Assembly (NCBI GenBank): GCA_963749415.1
Contig: CAVVMG010000001.1
Location: 1 to 64,000 of the forward strand
Length of the DNA: 64,000 nt
Source of the DNA: JALYNX01 sp963749415
Lineage (GTDB): Bacteria; Actinomycetota; Acidimicrobiia; Spongiisociales; ZC4RG35
Reading direction: 5' to 3'
Shown: piece after piece, positions 58,705 to 64,000 of the stretch
How the letters are laid out: each line of letters opens with the position of its first letter
How positions within the stretch are numbered: position 1 is the stretch's first letter
Translations under genes and position numbers: made by a program
Notes under the pieces: model-generated
Databases searched by the model: none
What the model saw: the letters and a program-made list of their open reading frames with translations, nothing else
What the model was told of the DNA's origin: nothing

Positions 58705-59739
58705 ATGAGACACACTGCCAAGCGCACCCTCACGGTGTCCGTGGTGATCGCCCTCCTGGTGATCCCCGCAGTCGCCGGAGCCATCAGCGGGCTGGCGGGC
58801 CCCCTGTTCGGCCTCACCACCGCCCGTAACGGAGACCTCCTGGTCGCCGACGCCAGCGTCGGCATCGAGGTCATCCGCAAGGGCCAAATCCACTCGACGA
58901 TCCCGCTGCCGGGAGTCACCGACGTCAGCGCGAGCAAACACGCCCTGTGGGCGGTTACTGGCGCGGGAGAGAGCCCGGAGGCCGACACGGGACAGGCCCT
59001 ATATCGAATTCGCAACGGCGAGCCGAAGCTGGTGGTCAACCTTTTCGAGTTCGAGGCCAAGAAGAACCCCGACGGCAACGACCCCTTCGACTCCAACCCC
59101 TTCGATGTCCAGGCCCTCGGCTCGGATAGCGCGCTGGTGGTGGACGCGGGCGGCAACGACTTGCTCAAGGTGAGCAAGAACGGGCGGGTCCGGGTGCTGG
59201 CGGTGTTCCCCGATGAGTTGGTCTCGACGGCCAACATCAAGGCATTGGCAGGTTGTCCCGAATCCGGAGCGGACTTCTGTGGGCTTCCCGACGAGATGCC
59301 GGCGCAGGCCACACCGACCAGTGTCGCCATCGGCCCCGACGGTTACTACTACGTGGGTGAGTTGCGGGGATTCCCCGGGCCCACGGATGAGTCGAACATC
59401 TGGAGGGTGAGCCCCAAGGCGTCCTGGGCCGAGTGCCCCAGCCGGCACTGCAAGAAGGTCTTCGACGGTGGATTCACCTCGATCATCGACCTCGCCTGGC
59501 ACAAGGGCCGGCTCTACGTCGCCGAGATGGACGAGGCGAGCTGGGCCGCCGTGGAGATCTTCCAGGATGGCGTCGGCGGAACGATCAACTCCTGCAACGT
59601 GAGACGCGGCACCTGCCGGGTCGTTGCCGAAGGCATTCCTCAATTGACAGCGATCACCTTCGACAAGCGGGGCAACCTCTGGGCCACCCAGAACTCCCTG
59701 GTGCCCGGTGGCGCCGAGGTGGTCAAGATCGATCGGTAG
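58705..59739 (+). CDS. Secreted ScyD/ScyE-like beta-propeller protein
   Basis: A 344-residue protein. The N-terminus MRHTAKRTLTVSVVIALLVI with PAVAGA is a signal peptide; the rest has repeated short propeller-like units (GLTTARNGDLLVADAS, NLFEFEAKKNPDGNDPFDSN, PTSVAIGPDGYYYVGELRGF, LAWHKGRLYVAEMDE, AITFDKRGNLWATQNS). The block around ELRGFPGP is characteristic of the ScyD/ScyE family. Extracellular or cell-surface; the ligand is unknown. Cysteines (CPESGADFCGLP, CPSRHCKK, CNVRRGTC) may form disulfides. It starts 44 bases after the cyclase. Confidence 0.78.
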   Translation: MRHTAKRTLTVSVVIALLVIPAVAGAISGLAGPLFGLTTARNGDLLVADASVGIEVIRKGQIHSTIPLPGVTDVSASKHALWAVTGAGESPEADTGQALYRIRNGEPKLVVNLFEFEAKKNPDGNDPFDSNPFDVQALGSDSALVVDAGGNDLLKVSKNGRVRVLAVFPDELVSTANIKALAGCPESGADFCGLPDEMPAQATPTSVAIGPDGYYYVGELRGFPGPTDESNIWRVSPKASWAECPSRHCKKVFDGGFTSIIDLAWHKGRLYVAEMDEASWAAVEIFQDGVGGTINSCNVRRGTCRVVAEGIPQLTAITFDKRGNLWATQNSLVPGGAEVVKIDR

Positions 59740-59748
59740 CTCTTCTCA

Positions 59749-59777
59749 GGGTGGCGGTCTCGCGCAGGCCGCCACCC
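59749..59777. terminator. Bidirectional terminator
   Basis: GGGTGGCGG (59749-59757) pairs with CCGCCACCC (59769-59777) across an 11-base loop, between two convergent genes (ends at 59739 and 59783). Confidence 0.7.
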
Positions 59778-59782
59778 ACCTA

Positions 59783-60724
59783 TCACTCGGGCCGGATCAG
59801 ATCGCGATCCAACAGCCGCGAGAAATGAGCGATGGTCATCTCCACTCCGGTCTGTAATGGGGTTTCCGGGAGAGTCCCGAGCACGGCTTCGATATCCGAG
59901 GGCTCGGGCTGGGCGGGAAACGGCAGCGGTGTCGTTTCGAAGGTGATCGTCCCCGCCGCCTCGGGTAGGACAGTCTCGATGGCCGCGACCACTGACGCCA
60001 TGTCGGTGGCCGGAGTGAGGAGGTTGAGCACCACCGAGCCCCGGAATCCGGAGGCTCCAGCGGCCAGGAACGCCCGGGCCACGTCCGCCCCGAACTGCAT
60101 CTGGAACGACCCTCCGAAACTGATGTTGTAGGGAAGGCCGGCCGCGGCGTGCAGCATCGCCTTCGTCGGCGCCGAAGTGAGACCCTGGTCCCGGCCGACC
60201 CCGTAGACGGTGTGAGGGCGGATCCCGATCGAAGCCACACCCTCGTCGCGCCACATCAAGGCCGCCGTCCCCTCGTTGGCTCTCTTGAACACCCCGTAAA
60301 CGGTTGATGGATGATCCGACCCGCCGGGAATCAGGGCGGCCACGGAACTGGCGAAGACGACCGGGGTGGTGAGGCCGGTGTCCCGGGCCGCGAGGAAGAC
60401 GTTGGTCGTGCCCACCACGTTCACCCGGGCACCGAGCGCAGGGTTGGCCGCGCACGCCGGCACCTGGAGAGCCCCGAGGTGGATCACAGACTCTATGGCG
60501 TGCCCATTGATCGTCGAGGTGAGCTGCTCGAGATCGGTCACATCTCCGGGTACTTCGGTGAGCAAGTCCTGGCTATCGCCCTCCAGGACCTGATCGAGGC
60601 GGGTGCGGTTCGGGTCAGGATCGAAGGCGACCACTTCCCGACCCTCATCGAGGAGGATTTTGACCACCCAGGCTCCGATGAAGCCCCGGGCCCCGGTGAC
60701 GAGCACCCTCCCTCCCTCGCTCAT
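59783..60724 (-). CDS. NAD(P)-dependent epimerase/reductase (extended SDR)
   Basis: A 313-residue enzyme: Rossmann motif GARGFIGAWVV, charged beta2 end VAFDPDPNRTRL, SVIHLGALQVPACAANPALG, catalytic YxxxK in STVYGVFKRANEG (Tyr-Gly-Val-Phe-Lys), and IRPHTVYGVGRDQGL. This is the atypical or extended SDR group that reduces or epimerises nucleotide sugars or related carbonyls. Substrate unknown. ATG 60724 is chosen because the Rossmann motif begins 8 residues in. Convergent with the secreted propeller gene. Confidence 0.85.
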   Translation of the reverse strand: MSEGGRVLVTGARGFIGAWVVKILLDEGREVVAFDPDPNRTRLDQVLEGDSQDLLTEVPGDVTDLEQLTSTINGHAIESVIHLGALQVPACAANPALGARVNVVGTTNVFLAARDTGLTTPVVFASSVAALIPGGSDHPSTVYGVFKRANEGTAALMWRDEGVASIGIRPHTVYGVGRDQGLTSAPTKAMLHAAAGLPYNISFGGSFQMQFGADVARAFLAAGASGFRGSVVLNLLTPATDMASVVAAIETVLPEAAGTITFETTPLPFPAQPEPSDIEAVLGTLPETPLQTGVEMTIAHFSRLLDRDLIRPE

Positions 60725-60757
60725 GACCCGATGACCATCACGGCCACCCTATTGCCG

Positions 60758-61018
60758 TCAGCGCGAGGTCGGTGTCCGCCGCCCTGACCGCCGAGGACGG
60801 GGACGGGGCATGGGCTTGGCTCGGAACCAGTAGCTGGTACTGATGCGGAGGATGGCCCCGATGGCCAAGGCTCCGACGGCAGCCCAGAGAAAGAGAACGC
60901 AGGTCGCCCTGACCGACGGGGTGCCTCCATTGGCGAGCTCGTCGACGATGATCACCGCCAGGGTGACGGCGATCGCCGTCAAACCGACAACCATGATCCG
61001 GCTGCCCATCAGCGACAT
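60758..61018 (-). CDS. Small two-helix membrane protein
   Basis: 86 residues from ATG 61018, which follows gcgaggaa. Two helices (IMVVGLTAIAVTLAVIIVDE and ATCVLFLWAAVGALAIGAIL) are joined by a short loop and followed by a strongly basic Pro/Arg tail (RAKPMPRPRPRRSGRR). The open frame extends to 61048, but that start has no ribosome site. Family unknown. Confidence 0.65.
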   Translation of the reverse strand: MSLMGSRIMVVGLTAIAVTLAVIIVDELANGGTPSVRATCVLFLWAAVGALAIGAILRISTSYWFRAKPMPRPRPRRSGRRTPTSR

Positions 61019-61069
61019 TTCCTCGCGGTGGAACATTTGACGCACCATGCCATACGCGTACCCGTCGAT

Positions 61070-61432
61070 CTATGGGGAAAATCCCCCAATCGCGTTCCGG
61101 GACGCGCAGTCGACGCAGAGGATCGTTGCCGGGAGCGCCTCGAGCCGGAGCGCCGAGATCACCGCACCACAGTTCTGACAGATGCCATAGGTGCCTTCGG
61201 CGATCCTGGCCAACGCTCCATCGATGTCGGAGATCGATGCCGCGATGGAGCGAGCGGTGGCAGTCCCCGCGATCCTCGCCACGGCCTCCGTGGTGCCGTC
61301 GCCTACCCGCTTCCCGAAGGAGACCGACACACCTTCCTCCGGTGGTTCCATGAGCCGATCCAATTCCGTCTGCAGGGCCTGGCGGCGGAGGCTCAGTTCG
61401 GTCGTGAGGGCCCCAAGGTCGGGTTGCGTCAT
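61070..61432 (-). CDS. DksA/TraR-family zinc-finger protein
   Basis: 120 residues with an N-terminal helical region (LSLRRQALQTELDRLMEPPE; SISDIDGALARIAEG) and a C-terminal four-cysteine zinc finger (YGICQNCGAVI ... ALPATILCVDCAS). Many actinobacterial members are general stress or transcription-modulating proteins binding RNA polymerase. The stop lies about 50 bases from the membrane protein start. The rhomboid gene ends 4 bases upstream, so they are probably one transcript. Confidence 0.85.
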   Translation of the reverse strand: MTQPDLGALTTELSLRRQALQTELDRLMEPPEEGVSVSFGKRVGDGTTEAVARIAGTATARSIAASISDIDGALARIAEGTYGICQNCGAVISALRLEALPATILCVDCASRNAIGGFSP

Positions 61433-61436
61433 TGCG

Positions 61437-62141
61437 TCACACCGGAACCCGACGCTGGAGCCGGTTGCGGAGGATGAGGCTCACCCCAGCCCCGAAGACG
61501 AATCCGCCGGCATGAGCCTCCCACGCCACCCCGGGCTGACTGAATGCGAACTGGAGGAAGAACCAGATTCCGAGGAACAACACGGCAGGCACCGGGATCA
61601 GGATCCACCCCACGAAGGAGAGCACGCGGTGGGCGGGGAAGAGGACGGCGTAGGCACCGAGGGCGACGGCGATGGCGCCCGACGCCCCGACCAGGGGCAC
61701 CGTGGTATCGGGATTCATCACCACATAGGCAGCAGTGGCCGCCAGCCCACCGACCAGATAGAGGAACAGAAATCCGATGTGGCCGTAGGCCTCCTCGACG
61801 TTGTTGCCAAAGATCCAGAGGAACCACATGTTGAACAGGACATGGGTCACGCTGCCATGGAGGAACATCGATGTGAACAGGGCGAGATACACGTTCTTCT
61901 CGGGGAACACCGGGGCCTGAGCCTCAGGCAGGCACACCCCCTCGATGATCTCGTCGGCTCCGAGCGGAAAACCGGTGCTGACCTCACAGGCGATCGCGGC
62001 GCGCTCATAAATCAGTTCCTGTTGCTGCTCGACAGTGCCCCGCATCTGAAAGAGGAAGAACACCGCGAGGTTGACCGCGATCAGGGCGAGGGTGACCACC
62101 GGTGTGATCCGGGTCGGGTTGATGTCGCGTAGGGGGAACAT
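61437..62141 (-). CDS. Rhomboid-family intramembrane serine protease
   Basis: 234 residues with six or seven helices. Catalytic Ser lies in VGASGAIAVALGAY, the oxyanion-supporting motif in GSVTHVLFNMWFLWIFGNNV, and the catalytic His in WEAHAGGFVFGAG. The long first loop (residues 30-85) with LINFxxL-like QQELIYERAAIACEV is normal for the GlpG-like group. It cleaves single-span membrane proteins; a neighbour (63126-62005) with one C-terminal helix is a possible substrate. The start MFPLRDINPTR is typical of the family. Confidence 0.9.
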   Translation of the reverse strand: MFPLRDINPTRITPVVTLALIAVNLAVFFLFQMRGTVEQQQELIYERAAIACEVSTGFPLGADEIIEGVCLPEAQAPVFPEKNVYLALFTSMFLHGSVTHVLFNMWFLWIFGNNVEEAYGHIGFLFLYLVGGLAATAAYVVMNPDTTVPLVGASGAIAVALGAYAVLFPAHRVLSFVGWILIPVPAVLFLGIWFFLQFAFSQPGVAWEAHAGGFVFGAGVSLILRNRLQRRVPV

Positions 62142-63126
62142 CGCTCTCCGTGGAATGGAAGGGCAGGATGCTACGGGTCTCGGCCCGCCAAACCACTGGC
62201 GGAGGCGTCAGGGCGCGGCGATCCTTCGCCCTGTGATGGTTCCGGCTCGGGTGCGCCAGGTGCTGACCCCGACCACGGGTGTTGTGACGACCCCGCTTCC
62301 GACCCGGGCTCAGCGTTGCGACGAGGCCCAGGCCGAGGACGGCGAGAGCCAGGGTTGAGATTGCGGTCGTGGCCAGCCACGAGGTGAATCCTCCCTCGGG
62401 CATCGCCGACGCCGATTCGCTATCGGCACTCTCGACCTGGAGGGTGACCGCGGAGTTGATCTCGGGAACCAAACGAGCCGCCTCCGGGAGCCCCGGGTAG
62501 ATGCTGGCCACCGCCAATGCCGCAGGCGCTTCATCATCGATGACCAGCCGGCTCCGGTACTTGGGATACCCGTAGGCGAACATCAGGTCGATCTCGGACC
62601 GATCGGAGACCACCAGCCTCACCGCCAGGTTGCGCCCGGCGGGAAAGAGATGTTCCACCTCGGGAAGCCCGACCTCCAGTTCCACCCAGTCAGAGGCCGT
62701 CTCGAAGGTCGCGGTGGCCGACCCGAGCTCGGAGCAATCAGCGTTGTCTTCGGGACAGTCGAGGAGATACACGGTGAAAACCCCGGTGGCGCCGGTCCCG
62801 AACCCGGCACCGGCTGCCCAAATCACCAACGACGGGAACCCGGCCAGACTGCGGCCCCCCATCCCGGTGTGCCACTGTTGGAAGCGGGCAGCGTCGGTCT
62901 CAGACGCTCCGTTGCCGGAGCGCAGCAGGAGGATCCCTGGTTCGAGATCCCGGCCCAGGTCATAGTTGGGCATCTCACCGCCGTCAGGCGTTCCGATGAG
63001 AGTCGCGTTGGGCACTCCGTCGGGCCCAAGGAAGTGGGTCTCGGAATCGGCGAGGGCGGCGGGGGCAAATGCCACCAGCACCACGGAGGCAAGCAGTGCC
63101 GCCCCAAGAAGTCGCGGGGGCGGCAT
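62005..63126 (-). CDS. Secreted protein with C-terminal membrane anchor
   Basis: ATG 63126 starts a signal peptide (LLGAALLASVVLVAFAPAALA). The mature part, about 220 residues, has paired cysteines (LLDCPEDNADCSEL) and reads as a beta-rich extracellular domain. A single helix (LATTAISTLALAVLGLGLVAT) is followed by a basic stretch. The frame then stays open for about 90 residues of Arg/Pro-rich sequence and overlaps the rhomboid gene by 137 bases, so the natural end is probably earlier (near 62200) and lost by an indel. A single C-terminal helix beside a rhomboid protease suggests an enzyme-substrate pair. Family not recognised. Confidence 0.65.
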   Translation of the reverse strand: MPPPRLLGAALLASVVLVAFAPAALADSETHFLGPDGVPNATLIGTPDGGEMPNYDLGRDLEPGILLLRSGNGASETDAARFQQWHTGMGGRSLAGFPSLVIWAAGAGFGTGATGVFTVYLLDCPEDNADCSELGSATATFETASDWVELEVGLPEVEHLFPAGRNLAVRLVVSDRSEIDLMFAYGYPKYRSRLVIDDEAPAALAVASIYPGLPEAARLVPEINSAVTLQVESADSESASAMPEGGFTSWLATTAISTLALAVLGLGLVATLSPGRKRGRHNTRGRGQHLAHPSRNHHRAKDRRALTPPPVVWRAETRSILPFHSTESDVPPTRHQPDPDHTGGHPRPDRGQPRGVLPLSDAGHCRAATGTDL

Positions 63127-63129
63127 AGG

Positions 63130-63921
63130 TCAACCCACGCCGGCGCTCAGGCTCATCCGGTCGTTGTGCGACCCCTGGTCAGGGGAATCCAACGGGAGAC
63201 GGAAAGAGAAGTGGGTCCAGTTGGGGTCACGCTTGTAAGCGATCGCTCCCCCGGTTGCATCGCTCAGGGCTCGAGCAATCGCCAGCCCGGAGGCCGAAGG
63301 GGCGACCGGCGACCCGCCACCGATGTCGAGGAAGCGCTCGAACACACGGCCATCGAGGTCGTCGGGCAGGCCTGATCCGTCGTCGCTGACGGTCAGTCTC
63401 ACGTCCGCGCCCTCGGGGGTGGCCCAGACCGCGATCCGAGCACCGCCGTGCCGGACGGCGTTGTCGATCAGGACGTGAAGCACCTGGCGGAGAAACAACG
63501 GATCCACGAACACAACGGTGTCGGGAACCGCTACTTCGACCCGCGAACCCAACGCCTGATAGTCGACCACAACGGAAAGAGCCTCTGCTCGCAAGTTGCA
63601 GCGCTCGGGATGAGGAGTCAGCTCATGGGAGACCGCCGCCACGAACCCGCTCAAATGGCGACTCGCCACCACTTCCAGGTCGACGCGTGCGGTGGCGTCG
63701 GCTTCGTGCTCGAGGACCCGATCCCGCGCGACTCGCCAAAAGATCACCATCAACACCGCCGGGATGACCAGGGTGAGTGCAAATTGGGCGATGCGGGCGA
63801 AGCCGGCCGAGCTCGACGCCAGGGCGACGGCCAAAACGACCAGCCCGAACAGCGAAGAGACGGCGATCATCGCCGGTCGGGGACCGGCTCCGACCTCGAC
63901 CCGCTCTCGAAGTGTGACCAC
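63130..63921 (-). CDS. Sensor-type histidine kinase with shortened dimerisation region
   Basis: 263 residues from GTG 63921. Two N-terminal helices (MIAVSSLFGLVVLAVALASS; IAQFALTLVIPAVLMVIFW) precede an H-box AAVSHELTPHPERCNLRAEA, then an ATPase domain with HVLIDNAVRHGGAR (N box), VSDDGSGLPDDLDGRVFERF (G1/F) and SGLAIARALSDATGGAIAY (G2). Only about 15 residues separate the phosphorylatable His from the ATPase domain, where about 60 are usual, so the dimerisation helices look deleted. No response regulator is adjacent. It ends 3 bases before the anchored secreted protein gene. Confidence 0.78.
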   Translation of the reverse strand: MVTLRERVEVGAGPRPAMIAVSSLFGLVVLAVALASSSAGFARIAQFALTLVIPAVLMVIFWRVARDRVLEHEADATARVDLEVVASRHLSGFVAAVSHELTPHPERCNLRAEALSVVVDYQALGSRVEVAVPDTVVFVDPLFLRQVLHVLIDNAVRHGGARIAVWATPEGADVRLTVSDDGSGLPDDLDGRVFERFLDIGGGSPVAPSASGLAIARALSDATGGAIAYKRDPNWTHFSFRLPLDSPDQGSHNDRMSLSAGVG

Positions 63922-64000
63922 GAACTAGTTATCGGCCCTGGGGAGACGGGATTTAGCGGTTGCAACTACCTTGATTGGCATGGAAGCCGTTGGGATCATC

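Noticed and set aside
63980..64000. Possible gene start (ATG, MEAVGII) at the right edge
   Set aside because: Only seven codons and no clear ribosome site; cannot be supported.

Overview
The window looks like a composite of blocks from at least two or three bacterial lineages. Three observations support this: protein family content changes abruptly, truncated gene fragments butt against each other at about 32.6-33.2 kb, and there is an inverted, truncated receptor end at about 57.2-57.5 kb. Single-base frameshifts in otherwise well conserved genes are very common from 1 to 17 kb and from 32 to 57 kb, and rare elsewhere. This is the pattern of an error-prone (long-read or metagenomic) consensus, so many 'pseudogene' calls below may be sequencing errors. 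Whether the blocks are one molecule or joined contigs cannot be decided from the sequence.

Block A (1 to about 22.7 kb) is high-GC actinobacterial, and two PE-family N-terminal relics (6756, 21402) point to Mycobacterium. Its first 17 kb is a graveyard of mobile DNA. It holds four different recombinase-in-trio (RIT) elements, one nested in another, and the fragments they interrupted: a serine recombinase, an IstB ATPase, a DDE transposase and its ATPase. RIT-4 (12.5-15.9 kb) is complete, with 95-bp terminal inverted repeats, and sits in the third recombinase gene of RIT-3, which itself splits a transposon ATPase gene. After that come a phosphotransferase, an alpha/beta hydrolase and a GalE-type epimerase.

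Block B (21.6-32.0 kb) is a candidate small-molecule cluster. A threonine-aldolase-like PLP enzyme overlaps (ATGA) an FAD/NAD(P)-binding oxidoreductase, followed by an ATP-grasp ligase, a MetA-like homoserine acyltransferase and a MetY-like sulfhydrylase, all on the plus strand. Convergent to these are a PaaK-like ligase, a PaiB-like flavin protein and an NRPS-type adenylation enzyme. A junction zone of gene fragments follows (32.1-33.2 kb).

Block C (33.2-57.4 kb) looks acidobacterial: it has giant Oar-like TonB receptors and a PqqD/HprK/radical SAM neighbourhood. Its centre is the most interesting part of the window. It is a tightly packed minus-strand operon (40240 to 33277) encoding a radical SAM/SPASM enzyme, a two-domain methyltransferase, an exported protein made of more than fifty His-Xaa-Asp triplets, a PqqD chaperone, an HprK-like kinase fusion and two membrane proteins. 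A divergent nucleotidyltransferase-family gene lies next to it. I infer a peptide or protein modification system built on His-Xaa-Asp repeats. Further on are a GT4 glycosyltransferase, an AI-2E transporter family protein, a REC-PP2C phosphatase, a hybrid histidine kinase with two receiver domains and an HPt, and two divergent TonB-dependent receptors.

Block D (57.6-64.0 kb) is actinobacterial and essentially free of frameshifts: a class III nucleotidyl cyclase (5' truncated), a ScyD/ScyE-like secreted protein, an SDR epimerase, a small membrane protein, a DksA/TraR zinc-finger protein, a rhomboid protease, a secreted anchored protein and a sensor kinase. No rRNA, tRNA or CRISPR array was recognised anywhere in the window.
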